NCBI RefSeq assembly: GCF_001956695.1
Contig: NZ_CP019070.1
Coordinates: forward strand, 1,550,001-1,614,000
DNA from: Poseidonibacter parvus
GTDB taxonomy: Bacteria > Campylobacterota > Campylobacteria > Campylobacterales > Arcobacteraceae
Length of the DNA stretch: 64,000 bases
Direction: 5' to 3'
The position numbers and the translations under genes were made by a program. The notes below the pieces were generated by a model. That model saw only the letters and a program-made list of their open reading frames with translations, was not told where the DNA came from and searched no databases. Positions 52,240-61,041 of this stretch are shown one piece after another (the first letter of the stretch is position 1; every line of letters starts with the position of its first letter).

Positions 52240-52742
52240 TAGTTACCTACTAATTCTTTTCTGATATATGGATTTGTAAGGTTTTCACCTCTAATCATTT
52301 TTAAAACTACTTCCTCAAAAGATATAAATTTCTCTTGTTTTTCCTTATATGCACCAAAACCATATCCCATTGGTGTTCTTTCAGTTCTACTATACCAAGC
52401 ATCTCTTGCATTTATATATTCTTTTGTATCATTTGAAAAAACCCATAAAGTAGCTTTTTCTTTAAATTTAATATTATTGTACCAAAGTACTAAACATCCA
52501 ACATCATCAAAAAACCACGTTTTTCCATCAGGAGATACTGCTTGTGCAGAATTGTCATCTTGAGTAATTGTCATTCCACATTGTGTATCTTGAAAATGAT
52601 CATGTTTTATATTAACAGGCTGATGAGTATGATTACCTTCATGAATTACTACCATTTGTTTTTTATTAGACATTGATAGAAATATTATTACGATTACAGC
52701 TATTATTATGATTATTGTTAAAAAAGGTAAGATTTTTTTCAT
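52239..52742 (-). CDS. NosL-like copper-binding protein
   Basis: A 167-aa protein with one N-terminal membrane anchor (about residues 4-23) and a periplasmic domain. NosL marks are CGMTI, KTWFFDDVGCLVLWY and TPMGYGFGAYKE; His-rich HEGNHTHQPVNIKHDHFQ precedes them. NosL delivers Cu(I) to nitrous oxide reductase; no nos genes are in view, so a copper chaperone for another enzyme is as likely. It is coupled to the UreH-like gene by a one-base overlap. Confidence 0.8.
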   Translation of the reverse strand: MKKILPFLTIIIIIAVIVIIFLSMSNKKQMVVIHEGNHTHQPVNIKHDHFQDTQCGMTITQDDNSAQAVSPDGKTWFFDDVGCLVLWYNNIKFKEKATLWVFSNDTKEYINARDAWYSRTERTPMGYGFGAYKEKQEKFISFEEVVLKMIRGENLTNPYIRKELVGN

Positions 52743-52770
52743 TTATAGAACTCCAAAGAAAATATTATAC

Positions 52771-52892
52771 AAAAAAAAAGCTTCACAAAGATTTGTGAAG
52801 CCGCATTCAAATTTATTATAATAGTATATAGGATACTAAGCTCGTATATAATCAGTTTAGTAGGAGGATTAATCTAGTAATACCCTAAATTG
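52771..52892 (-). ncRNA. candidate small RNA or 5' attenuator
   Basis: A perfect rho-independent terminator, GCTTCACAAA-GA-TTTGTGAAGC (52780-52801), is followed on the minus strand by nine or more T. No minus-strand gene precedes it. Upstream is an extended -10, TGTTATACT (52899-52907), which predicts an RNA of about 120 nt beginning near 52892. That RNA contains CCUCCU (52862-52867), exactly complementary to the Shine-Dalgarno core AGGAGG. The NosL-like start lies 29 bases past the T-run, so it could equally be an attenuated leader. No known RNA family was matched. Confidence 0.5.
52780..52801 (-). terminator. strong intrinsic terminator on the minus strand
   Basis: 10-bp perfect stem with a two-base gap, then at least nine T on the minus strand. 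It ends the candidate RNA at 52771-52892. Confidence 0.8.
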
Positions 52893-53030
52893 TTTCGTAG
52901 TATAACAAGTATTTGTTAAGTATTTGTTAAATGAGGATACAAACTGTCCTATTTTTATAATTTTTCTAAAATTTAATCTTACTTTATCATTTAAATCATA
53001 TAATACAAAAAATATATTTTAGGAAAATAA

Positions 53031-53654
53031 ATGCGTTTAATTATGTTTGATATGGATGGAACTTTAATTGATAGTGGCTTTGCTATTACAAATACTATAA
53101 ATTATGTAAGAGAAAATCTTGGCTTTGAAAGATTAGAAAAAGATTATATTTTAGAAAAAGTAAATGAACCCCATCTAAATTCAGCTGATTTTTTCTATGG
53201 AACAAAAGAGTTCACACAACAGCAAACCGAACTTTTTGAAGAGTATTACAATGAACATTGTTTAACAGATTTAGTACTTTATGATGGAATTGCAAAGTTA
53301 ATTGATGACTTAAAAGGTGATTTTGTTTTAACTGTTGCTACAAATGCAAATTCACAATATGCAAAAAAAATGCTAGATCATGTAGGTATTGGAGCTAATT
53401 TTTCTACTATTTTAGGTTATGATAGTGTGAAGAATCCAAAACCACATCCTGAAATGGTAAATAAAATCTTAAATAAACACAGTATTACAAATGTAAATGC
53501 CCAAATGATTGGTGATTCACATAAAGATATACTTGCTGCAAATAGTGCAGGAGTTGATTCTGTACTTGTTAACTGGGGATTTTCTAATCATGAAGAAGGT
53601 GCAATTGAAACAATAGAAGAATTAGAACAAAAAATATACGAAAAATTTAAATAA
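53031..53654 (+). CDS. gph: HAD-family phosphatase, phosphoglycolate phosphatase-like
   Basis: A 207-aa HAD hydrolase: motif I FDMDGTLIDS, motif II VATNAN, motif III Lys in KNPKPHPEM and motif IV MIGDSHKDILAANSAG. All catalytic residues are present. The cap and length fit Gph or related phosphatases; substrate is not proven. AGGAAA precedes the ATG. Its 3' end overlaps tonB on the other strand by eight bases. Confidence 0.82.
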   Translation: MRLIMFDMDGTLIDSGFAITNTINYVRENLGFERLEKDYILEKVNEPHLNSADFFYGTKEFTQQQTELFEEYYNEHCLTDLVLYDGIAKLIDDLKGDFVLTVATNANSQYAKKMLDHVGIGANFSTILGYDSVKNPKPHPEMVNKILNKHSITNVNAQMIGDSHKDILAANSAGVDSVLVNWGFSNHEEGAIETIEELEQKIYEKFK

Positions 53655-54411
53655 GTTTATATAGTATTGGTATTATAATATCGATACTTTTTGATACTTT
53701 AGGAAAGGAAACAGAAGCTTTTTCAACAGCTTTTATAGCTGATTTGTGAAGATGTTTGTTTCCACTTAAAACTTGAATATTTTTTACTTTTCCATTTGAA
53801 AGAAGAGTAAATTTAACTTTTACAGTATCTTCAATACGAAGTCTTTTGGCACGCTTAGAGTATTTTGCGTTTTTTATAATATGTCTTCTAACTTGCGCTA
53901 AATGTTTACTCAAATAATCCTTTTTTATATCAACTTGTTTAGCTTCTTTATTAACTGTTTTTTGAACTATTTCTTTTTTTACAGGTTTTAAAACAGGTTC
54001 TTCTATCACTTTTTTTACGACTTTTTGTTCTACTATTTTTTTCTTAATTACTTTTTTTTCTATCTTCTTTTCTATCTTCTTTTTTACAATTTTCTTTTTC
54101 TTAACTATTTTTTTCTTTACTACCTTTTTTTTAACAACTTTCTTCTTGATAATCTTCTTTTTTGGTTTTTCTTTTTTTACTATTTTTTTTGGTTCAACTT
54201 TTTTAGGTTTTACAATTTCTTTTTTAGGTTCAACTATTTCTTTTGGTTTAACAACTTCTTTTTTTATTTGTACATGATTTAAAGAAATAGTTTTTAAAGG
54301 TTTTGTTTCTTTATGTATAATTTTCTTATCTTCAAAAACTACAAATAAACCGTAAGCTAAACTTCCATATAAAAAAACGGTGATAAAAAAAGAGTTTAAA
54401 TATCGATTCAT
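53647..54411 (-). CDS. tonB: TonB energy transducer
   Basis: A 254-aa protein with one N-terminal membrane helix (about residues 7-25), a very long Lys/Val/Pro/Glu-rich spacer (about 45-165, runs such as PKKIVKKEKPKKK) and a C-terminal TonB domain (YSKRAKRLRIEDTVKVKFTL, VKNIQVLSGNKHLHKSAIKA). It carries energy from ExbB/ExbD to TonB-dependent receptors such as BtuB. The spacer is Lys-rich where many have Pro-rich ones. ATG overlaps the exbD stop. Confidence 0.92.
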   Translation of the reverse strand: MNRYLNSFFITVFLYGSLAYGLFVVFEDKKIIHKETKPLKTISLNHVQIKKEVVKPKEIVEPKKEIVKPKKVEPKKIVKKEKPKKKIIKKKVVKKKVVKKKIVKKKKIVKKKIEKKIEKKVIKKKIVEQKVVKKVIEEPVLKPVKKEIVQKTVNKEAKQVDIKKDYLSKHLAQVRRHIIKNAKYSKRAKRLRIEDTVKVKFTLLSNGKVKNIQVLSGNKHLHKSAIKAVEKASVSFPKVSKSIDIIIPILYKLI

Positions 54412-54791
54412 TTTTCCGTCACAATAGAAATATTTGAGTATTCGTTTTCTTTTAACATATCTAATACTTTTACAAAAGTATCAAACTTAGATTCTTTATC
54501 AGAATTTATATGAATAGGTGTATCTTTAGGGCTTAATAATACATGTTTTTTGATTGCTTCAATTCCTGAAATATCTTTATTTGCAAAAATAGTGTTATCT
54601 TTTTTGATTGTAATTACAATCTCTTTTTTAGGTTTCATATCATCTGCACTACTAGCATCAGGTAGTGAAACTGGAATAATTCCTTTTGAAATAAAAGTAG
54701 AAGTTAATAAAACAATTGTTAATAAAACTAATAATACATCAATAAAAGGTATTACATTTATTGATTCAAACTTCTTCAGTTTCATATTCAC
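54408..54791 (-). CDS. exbD: ExbD biopolymer transport protein
   Basis: A 127-aa protein: a single membrane helix with the key Asp in NVIPFIDVLLVLLTIVLL, then a periplasmic domain (EIVITIKKDNTIFANKD, PIHINSDKESKFDTFVKVLD). With ExbB it harvests the proton gradient for TonB. It overlaps exbB by 26 bases and tonB by four. Confidence 0.93.
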   Translation of the reverse strand: MNMKLKKFESINVIPFIDVLLVLLTIVLLTSTFISKGIIPVSLPDASSADDMKPKKEIVITIKKDNTIFANKDISGIEAIKKHVLLSPKDTPIHINSDKESKFDTFVKVLDMLKENEYSNISIVTEK

Positions 54792-55191
54792 TCTCTAAAA
54801 CTTCAGCATATCTTCCTAAAATATTATAAAAGATTTGAGAAATAATTGCTACAACTAAGCCAGCAGCTGTAGCTTTTAGTGCAAGTGCTAAGGAACTCAT
54901 TATTTTTGCAGCTTCAATATCACCATTTCCCATTGTAAAAAATGTAAGCATAATAGCTAATACAGTTCCTAATAATCCAATATAAGGAGAGTTTGATGCG
55001 ATTGTACCTATTATCGTAAGATTACGAGTAAGTGCTACATCTAAACTTTTTTTATTTTTATATGTTTTTACGTCTAGCTTTTTATAAAAAAACATTCTTT
55101 CTATAAAAAACCAAACAGATAAAAAACTCATAAATACTAAAAGTGCAATAACACCATAATCAATTAAATCTTTTAAAACTTCTATATCCAT
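54766..55191 (-). CDS. exbB: ExbB biopolymer transport protein
   Basis: A 141-aa protein with three helices: an N-terminal helix (about 12-30), then GTIASNSPYIGLLGTVLAIM and ALALKATAAGLVVAIISQIFYN. It is on the short side for ExbB/TolQ but the conserved core is complete. AAAAGG precedes the ATG. Confidence 0.93.
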   Translation of the reverse strand: MDIEVLKDLIDYGVIALLVFMSFLSVWFFIERMFFYKKLDVKTYKNKKSLDVALTRNLTIIGTIASNSPYIGLLGTVLAIMLTFFTMGNGDIEAAKIMSSLALALKATAAGLVVAIISQIFYNILGRYAEVLESEYETEEV

Positions 55192-55197
55192 TACTTT

Positions 55198-55623
55198 TTA
55201 CCTTTTATTTATTATTGCAAAATTTTTATAAGTTTTTGAAACAACTACTTTTTCACCTTCAGTAAAAATTGATTCATCAACTGAACCATCAATTTCCCAA
55301 TAAGTTCCTTTATAAAAAATCTTTTGATTTTTTATAATTCCAAAGCCTTTTTCATTTAAAAAATTGTCATTTATCTTTTTTTCTGGGTTTAAAAAACTTT
55401 TAAAAATTTTCTTTCGTAATATTGCTAATAACAATAAAGAAATAAAAGAGGCAATTGCAAGTTGCCAAATTCCATCATCAAAAGCATAAAAATATGAGAT
55501 TAGTGCAGTTAACATAAACCCTATTCCAAACCAAATAAGAATAAATGATGTAATAACAGCCTCAAGTGCAATTAAAACAATTCCAATTCCAAGTAAGATA
55601 TATGGGTCAATTACACTAAGCAT
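55198..55623 (-). CDS. NfeD-family membrane protein
   Basis: A 141-aa protein with two or three N-terminal helices and a C-terminal OB-fold (GTYWEIDGSVDESIFTEGEKV), the standard NfeD1b form. NfeD proteins pair with SPFH proteins, and this gene overlaps one by eight bases. Such pairs work in membrane microdomains and protein quality control. Confidence 0.88.
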   Translation of the reverse strand: MLSVIDPYILLGIGIVLIALEAVITSFILIWFGIGFMLTALISYFYAFDDGIWQLAIASFISLLLLAILRKKIFKSFLNPEKKINDNFLNEKGFGIIKNQKIFYKGTYWEIDGSVDESIFTEGEKVVVSKTYKNFAIINKR

Positions 55624-56551
55624 TGTTTGTATTCTCGTTACTTACACCTTTGAAAAAAGCATCACCAAGAACACTTGTACTTCCAATCATTTGTGTAACA
55701 TCATAAGGTAAAATCATTTTATCATTTGATGGACTTTCAGCTAATGATTTAAAAGCAGCAACTCTATCTTTCGCAAGTAAAAACTCTGCACCATCTTTAT
55801 TATAAGACATTGATTCATTAATTAATCGCATAGCTTCCATTTGTCCTGCTGCAACTTGTTCTTGTTCATATCTTTTTGCATCTGCCATTCTTTCAATTGC
55901 TTCTGCTTTTAAGAACTCTTCTTGTCTAAATCCTTCAGCTTTTCTAATTACGGCTTCTTTATCTGCTCTTGCTTTTGTTTCAATAGCTCTTTTTTCTCTT
56001 TCAGCTTCCATTTGCATATTCATAGCTCGTTCAATTTCTGCAGGAACAGAAATATCAGATATTTCAACACGAGTTACTTTTATTCCCCAGTTAGCAGCTG
56101 CACTTCCTAATTCACTTTGAAGTTTTGCATTTAATGTTTCTCTATTTGATAAAGTATCATCTAAATCCATTCCACCAATTTCAGATCTTAAAGTTGTCAT
56201 TGCAAGGTTTGCAATAGCATTTTTAAAATCTACTACATTATATGTAGCTTCTTGTGCATCATCTACTTTACAAAAAACAATTCCATCAATTGAAATATTT
56301 ACATTATCTTTTGTAATTACTGATTGTTTTTCAATATCAACTAATTGTTCTCTTGAAGTTAAAACATTTCTAATCGAATCAACTACAGGGATGATTAAAT
56401 GAAACCCACCATGAAGAACTTTATTAAATTTTCCCAATCTTTCAACAATATATAAATCTGATTGAGGAACAATTCTAACCCCTTTTAAAACTATAATTAA
56501 TGCAAAAATTATAATTGCAATGGCAAAAACCAAACTTTCATCTATTATCAT
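55616..56551 (-). CDS. SPFH/band 7 membrane protein, stomatin-like
   Basis: A 311-aa protein: N-terminal membrane helix, then the SPFH domain (IVPQSDLYIVERLGKFNKVLHGGFHLIIPVVDSIR, split here by position: about residues 28-60) and a coiled coil of Glu/Ala/Arg (MNMQMEAEREKRAIETKARA). It resembles QmcA/paraslipin and is partnered by NfeD. AAGGAG precedes the ATG. It scaffolds membrane complexes; here it sits in the Ton operon. Confidence 0.88.
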   Translation of the reverse strand: MIIDESLVFAIAIIIFALIIVLKGVRIVPQSDLYIVERLGKFNKVLHGGFHLIIPVVDSIRNVLTSREQLVDIEKQSVITKDNVNISIDGIVFCKVDDAQEATYNVVDFKNAIANLAMTTLRSEIGGMDLDDTLSNRETLNAKLQSELGSAAANWGIKVTRVEISDISVPAEIERAMNMQMEAEREKRAIETKARADKEAVIRKAEGFRQEEFLKAEAIERMADAKRYEQEQVAAGQMEAMRLINESMSYNKDGAEFLLAKDRVAAFKSLAESPSNDKMILPYDVTQMIGSTSVLGDAFFKGVSNENTNNA

Positions 56552-56563
56552 AATAACTCCTTT

Positions 56564-57427
56564 TTATTTTAGTATATTTTTTATATTTAAATTAAATGTA
56601 TTTCCGTCTTTAAATGTATCAATTTTAATAACAATCTTATTTTTATCACAAAACTCTTTTACAATATTTAAACCTAAACCAAAGCCTTCACTTGAAGAAT
56701 CTGATTGATAATATCTATCAAAAATTATAAGTAAATTTTTTGTATCAATTTTTTTACCCTTATTAAATATAGATAAAATATTATTCTCAAATGTAATCTC
56801 AACAATGGGATCTTCACTACTATTATATTTAATCGCATTTAAAATAAGATTGTCAATTGTTTTTTCAAAACCATTGATATCAGTTAAAAGCTTGATATTT
56901 GGAATACTTGATTTAATTATTACATCTTTTTTTATATCATCAAATTTATTTATTGAATTTGCAATTATCTCATCTAAAAAGCATTCTTGTTTATCAATTA
57001 CATCTATTTCTTTTTTTATATCATATTCCATATCGTCATATAATTTTATAAGATTATTAGAAGCTTGTTTAATTCTATTAAGACGTTTTAAACTCTTTTC
57101 ATCTTTTATACTTTTTTCTAAAAGCTGAGTATTCATTTTTATAGTTGAAACAGGAATATTTAACTCATGTATAGTTTCTTTTAAATTTTTTTGTAAGTTA
57201 TCATCACTTGTAAATAAAGGCTTTAAAATACTTGATGTAAAACTAAGAAAAATACCTAGAGCTAAAAGTAACAAAGGAATAATTATATAAATAAAATTTT
57301 CTTGATTTAAACCAAAAAGAGAGATTAAAACATAATTAACATATAAAACTATTATTAGTGTGAAAATAAAAACAATTGAAATAGAAATTAGAAAATCTTT
57401 TTTCTTAGAATTCAACTTTGTACCCAA
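56564..57427 (-). CDS. compact sensor histidine kinase
   Basis: A 287-aa kinase with two membrane helices (about 12-32 and 43-68) and almost no periplasmic part, so it probably reads the membrane. The H-box is KETIHELNIPVST; N-box NLILNAIKYNS; G2 GFGLGLNIV. G1 is weakly conserved (SIFNKGKKID). The start is TTG, either 57427 or 57415; neither has an ideal ribosome site, and both lie in the end of the regulator gene, which argues for coupled translation. Confidence 0.82.
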   Translation of the reverse strand: MGTKLNSKKKDFLISISIVFIFTLIIVLYVNYVLISLFGLNQENFIYIIIPLLLLALGIFLSFTSSILKPLFTSDDNLQKNLKETIHELNIPVSTIKMNTQLLEKSIKDEKSLKRLNRIKQASNNLIKLYDDMEYDIKKEIDVIDKQECFLDEIIANSINKFDDIKKDVIIKSSIPNIKLLTDINGFEKTIDNLILNAIKYNSSEDPIVEITFENNILSIFNKGKKIDTKNLLIIFDRYYQSDSSSEGFGLGLNIVKEFCDKNKIVIKIDTFKDGNTFNLNIKNILK

Positions 57428-58064
57428 TACCTTTAATATTTAAAACGGATTCTTTCCCTAAAAGTTTTTTCACTTGATTTATATAAACTCTAATAGAGCC
57501 TTCACTATAATCTTCATCAACATTCCATAATTTGGAAATAATCATTTCTTTTGTAACAATTGAGCCTCTATTTTCAATAAAAAGTTCTAAAAGTTCTGTA
57601 AGTTTTACAGGAAGATTTAAATCACAATTATTTTCAAAAACTCTTTTTGTATCAGGATTAAAAGTAAGCGTTGAATTTAATTCTACTATATCAAATTGTT
57701 TTTTATTTCTTTTTAGTAAAGCTTTTATTCTTAAAATCAATTCATCTAAATCAACAGGTTTTCTAATATAGTCATCACAACCATTTATAAAACCCTCTTT
57801 TAAAGTATCTTTATCTTTATATGATGTTAAAAATATAGAGGGTGTTTGGTCACCTGAATTACGTAGTTGCTTTAATAAATCTAAGCCATTGATTTTAGGA
57901 ACATTAATATCAAAAATATACAAATCATAGTTTTTTTCATAGTTTAAATCTAAACACTCTTCACCATCACTTGCAATATCTACTTCAAAACCTTCATCTT
58001 CTAAAAAGTCTTCTAAAGTAGAAGCAAAAAGTTCATCATCTTCTAAAACCAATATATTAAACAT
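57405..58064 (-). CDS. OmpR-family response regulator
   Basis: A 219-aa regulator: receiver with phosphoacceptor Asp in YDLYIFDINVP and Lys in YIRKPVDLDELI, then a winged-helix domain (LTELLELFIENRGSIVTKEMI ... VLNIKGIGYKVEF, positions about 140-219). It pairs with the compact kinase. Located between trmL and the SPFH-Ton genes, it may control that operon. No binding motif identified. Confidence 0.9.
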   Translation of the reverse strand: MFNILVLEDDELFASTLEDFLEDEGFEVDIASDGEECLDLNYEKNYDLYIFDINVPKINGLDLLKQLRNSGDQTPSIFLTSYKDKDTLKEGFINGCDDYIRKPVDLDELILRIKALLKRNKKQFDIVELNSTLTFNPDTKRVFENNCDLNLPVKLTELLELFIENRGSIVTKEMIISKLWNVDEDYSEGSIRVYINQVKKLLGKESVLNIKGIGYKVEF

Positions 58065-58073
58065 ATTTAATCT

Positions 58074-58538
58074 CTACTTGAAGTCGTTGTAGTTTTGTCT
58101 TAATGCCTCATAAGCAATAATAGAAACAGAGTTTGCAATATTTAAACTTCTAGCTTCATTTGTCATAGGAATTGTAATACAAGCCTCTTTACTTTTATCT
58201 AATATTTCTTGAGGAAGTCCAGCATCTTCACGTCCAAAATAGAAGTAATCACCTACTTCAAATTTTGCTTCAAAGTAGTTTTGAGTTGTTTTAGTAGTTG
58301 CAAAAAAATGTCTTGGAGAGAATGGATTCTTTTCCCAAAACTCTTCAATATTTTCATATTCTCTTACATCAAGTTCAAACCAGTAATCAAGCCCTGCTCT
58401 TCTTACTTCTTTTTCTGTAATATCACCAAAACCATAAGGTTTAATTAGATGTAAAGTACAATCCATTGCAAAAGCTAGTCTTCCTATAGTTCCAACATTT
58501 CCTGGCATTCGTGGTTCTAATAAAACTAAATTAAACAT
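58074..58538 (-). CDS. trmL: tRNA (cytidine(34)-2'-O)-methyltransferase
   Basis: A 154-aa SPOUT methyltransferase. LLEPRMPGNVGTIGRLAFA at the N-terminus, FGREDAGLPQEIL in the knot and IPMTNEARSLNIANSVSI are the TrmL/SpoU motifs. It 2'-O-methylates the wobble base of leucine tRNAs. Its ATG overlaps the purU stop. Confidence 0.93.
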   Translation of the reverse strand: MFNLVLLEPRMPGNVGTIGRLAFAMDCTLHLIKPYGFGDITEKEVRRAGLDYWFELDVREYENIEEFWEKNPFSPRHFFATTKTTQNYFEAKFEVGDYFYFGREDAGLPQEILDKSKEACITIPMTNEARSLNIANSVSIIAYEALRQNYNDFK

Positions 58539-59371
58539 TATAAAATTACCGTCTTATTTCCATGAACAAATACTTTATCATCAAGTAACATATGTAGTGC
58601 ATTTGATAATACAATTTTTTCTACATTTCGCCCTGCTTTTCTCATATCTTGCCAAGAATAAGAGTGATCAATATTTACAACATCTTGGAAAATAATTGGA
58701 CCTTCATCCAAATCATTTGTAACGTAATGAGCAGTTGCTCCAATAATCTTAACACCTCTTTGATGTGCTTGTTTATATGGATTTGCTCCAATAAATGCAG
58801 GTAAAAATGAATGGTGAATATTTAAAACTTTTTTAGGGAATGTTACCACAAAATTTGGAGTTAATATTCTCATATATTTTGCTAAAACAATTAACTCTGG
58901 TTCATACTCATTGATTTTTTCAATTACTTTTTCTTCATGATCTTCTCTACTTAATCCCTCTGCACTTATACATGTAAATGGAATATCAAAGTTTTCAACT
59001 AGTGATCTTAAATCTTCATGGTTTGCAATGACCGCTTTAATATTTGCATTTAACTCACCATCAATATATCTAATAAGTAAATCACCTAAAACATGTGATT
59101 CTTTTGTAGCTAAAATAACTATATCTTTCTTAGATTTTTTGCTTAACTTTATTTCTGCATTTTGAGGTAAGACTTCTTTTAACTCTTTTAAAAGTATATT
59201 CTCTAAAACATTTCCTGATATTATTGATCTCATAAAGAATTTATTTGTCTCTTTGTCAACATATTCAGTATTTTGTTCTATATTTAAGTTATTTGCAAAA
59301 AGCACTTTTGAGATATTATATACTAAACCTTTTGCGTCTTCAGTATCTATTAAAAGTATGTATTCTTCCAT
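58538..59371 (-). CDS. purU: formyltetrahydrofolate deformylase
   Basis: A 277-aa enzyme: N-terminal ACT domain (about 1-85) and a formyl-transfer catalytic domain with NIHHSFLPAFIGANPYKQAH and GATAHYVTNDLDEGPII. The HHS and Asp residues of PurU are present. It frees formate from 10-formyl-THF for purine synthesis and one-carbon balance. It is the first gene of the long minus-strand run that ends in tonB. Confidence 0.93.
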   Translation of the reverse strand: MEEYILLIDTEDAKGLVYNISKVLFANNLNIEQNTEYVDKETNKFFMRSIISGNVLENILLKELKEVLPQNAEIKLSKKSKKDIVILATKESHVLGDLLIRYIDGELNANIKAVIANHEDLRSLVENFDIPFTCISAEGLSREDHEEKVIEKINEYEPELIVLAKYMRILTPNFVVTFPKKVLNIHHSFLPAFIGANPYKQAHQRGVKIIGATAHYVTNDLDEGPIIFQDVVNIDHSYSWQDMRKAGRNVEKIVLSNALHMLLDDKVFVHGNKTVIL

Positions 59372-59380
59372 GTTTGTCCT

Positions 59381-59415
59381 GTATTATTCTCATTAAAATT
59401 TTAAATGAATAATAC
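59381..59415 (-). terminator. hairpin between glpK and purU
   Basis: GTATTATTC and GAATAATAC pair perfectly around an AT-rich partly paired loop, between the glpK stop and the purU start. It probably separates the two transcription units. Confidence 0.55.
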
Positions 59416-59446
59416 CATTTTATAAATTAATAGTTTATTTCAAAAG

Positions 59447-60946
59447 CTAAGATAATGTTCGTTGAACTGCATCTTTCCAACCATCATAAAGAATTTCTCT
59501 TTTTTCTTCATCCATTGATGGTTCAAACTTTCTTTCAAGTTTCCAAGAATCAGAAAAACCTTCTTCATTAGGATAAAAACCTGCTTTCATACCTGCTAAC
59601 CAAGCAACTCCTAGCGCTGTTGTTTCAAGTATTTCAGGTCTATCTACTGCCATTGCTAACATATCAGATAGAAATTGCATTGTATAATTAGATGAAGACA
59701 TACCACCATCAATTCTTAAAACAGATTTTTTATTACTATTGCTTTTTTCAAAACTATTCCAATCATCAAACATAGCTTCAATTAAATCTCTTGTTTGATA
59801 AGCAACACTTTCTAATGCTGCCTTTGCAAATTCATTAGGACCAGAACCACGAGTTAAACCATAAATAGCACCTCTACATTCCATATCCCAATAAGGAGCA
59901 CCTAGTCCTGTAAAAGCTGGTACTAAATAAAGCTGTTGATTTTCATCTGCATTAAGTGCCATTTCTTGTGCATTGCTTGCTTCTTCTATAATTTTTAGAC
60001 CATCTCTAAGCCATTGAACAACTGCTCCTGCAATGAAAATAGAACCCTCTAATGCATATGTTGTTTTTCCATTCAACCTATATCCAATAGTTGTAAGTAG
60101 TCTATTTTTTGATACAACCATATTTTCTCCGAGATTAAGTATTGCAAAACAACCTGTACCATAAGTAGATTTTGCCATTCCTGGTTCAAAACAAGCTTGA
60201 CCTACAAGTGCTGATTGTTGATCTCCTGCAACACCATTAATTGGTATTTCTTTACCAAAAAAATCTTTATGTACAGAAGCAAAATCATCTGCACAGTCTT
60301 TAACTTCAGGTAATATATTCATAGGAATATCTAACAAAGAACAAATCTCTTTATCCCATTCATTTGTTTTAATATTAAAAATCATAGTTCTAGCAGCATT
60401 AGTAGCATCTGTGACATGGTTTTGTTTATTACTTAGTTTCCAAATTAAAAAGGAATCAACTGTTCCAAATAATAAATCACCATTTAAGGCTTTTTGCTTA
60501 GCACCTTCAACATTTTCAAGAATCCATCGTAATTTCATTCCTGAAAAGTAAGGATCAAACAATAAACCAGTTTTTTCCATAATCATTTTTTCATGACCAT
60601 CTTTTTTAAATTCATTACATTCTTTAGCTGTTCTTCTATCTTGCCATACAATTGCATTATAAACTGCTTCTCCTGTATGTTTATCCCAAACAACAGTTGT
60701 TTCTCTTTGATTAGTTATTCCTATAGATACAATATCTTCAATTGTAGCATTAGCTTCTTTTAATACATTCTTGCAAGAATTTATTACTGTTTGAAAAAGG
60801 TCATTAGGATTATGTTCAACCCATCCTGAATTTGGAAAGTATTGAGGAAATTCTTCTTGAGAAGTTGCTTCAATTTTCATTTCTTTATTAAATAGTATTG
60901 CTCTGCTTGAAGTTGTACCTTGATCTATTGCTAAAATGTATTTCAT
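59447..60946 (-). CDS. glpK: glycerol kinase
   Basis: A 499-aa FGGY-family kinase: [16 protein letters not shown] at the N-terminus, [29 protein letters not shown] and [11 protein letters not shown]. Full length and intact. It makes glycerol-3-phosphate from glycerol brought in by the ABC importer upstream. It lacks an obvious EIIA-Glc site of the enteric type. Confidence 0.96.
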   Translation of the reverse strand: MKYILAIDQGTTSSRAILFNKEMKIEATSQEEFPQYFPNSGWVEHNPNDLFQTVINSCKNVLKEANATIEDIVSIGITNQRETTVVWDKHTGEAVYNAIVWQDRRTAKECNEFKKDGHEKMIMEKTGLLFDPYFSGMKLRWILENVEGAKQKALNGDLLFGTVDSFLIWKLSNKQNHVTDATNAARTMIFNIKTNEWDKEICSLLDIPMNILPEVKDCADDFASVHKDFFGKEIPINGVAGDQQSALVGQACFEPGMAKSTYGTGCFAILNLGENMVVSKNRLLTTIGYRLNGKTTYALEGSIFIAGAVVQWLRDGLKIIEEASNAQEMALNADENQQLYLVPAFTGLGAPYWDMECRGAIYGLTRGSGPNEFAKAALESVAYQTRDLIEAMFDDWNSFEKSNSNKKSVLRIDGGMSSSNYTMQFLSDMLAMAVDRPEILETTALGVAWLAGMKAGFYPNEEGFSDSWKLERKFEPSMDEEKREILYDGWKDAVQRTLS

Positions 60947-60999
60947 GATTGCCTACTTAAGTATATTAGTTTTGTTAGTTATTTAAATATAAGTATAGC

Positions 61000-61024
61000 A
61001 AAGTTGAGAAAAACTCTCAACTTT
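61000..61024 (-). terminator. hairpin between glpV and glpK
   Basis: AAAGTTGAGA and TCTCAACTTT form a 10-bp perfect stem with an AAAAC loop, but no T-run follows on the minus strand. It may trim or stabilise mRNA and lower glpK expression relative to glpV. Confidence 0.5.
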
Positions 61025-61041
61025 TACTATTTTTTAGTTTA

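Noticed and set aside
54025-54282. Open frame opposite tonB rich in Phe, Tyr and Leu
   Set aside because: It is the complement of the Lys-rich TonB spacer (AAA/AAG codons read as Phe/Leu) and has no ribosome site.
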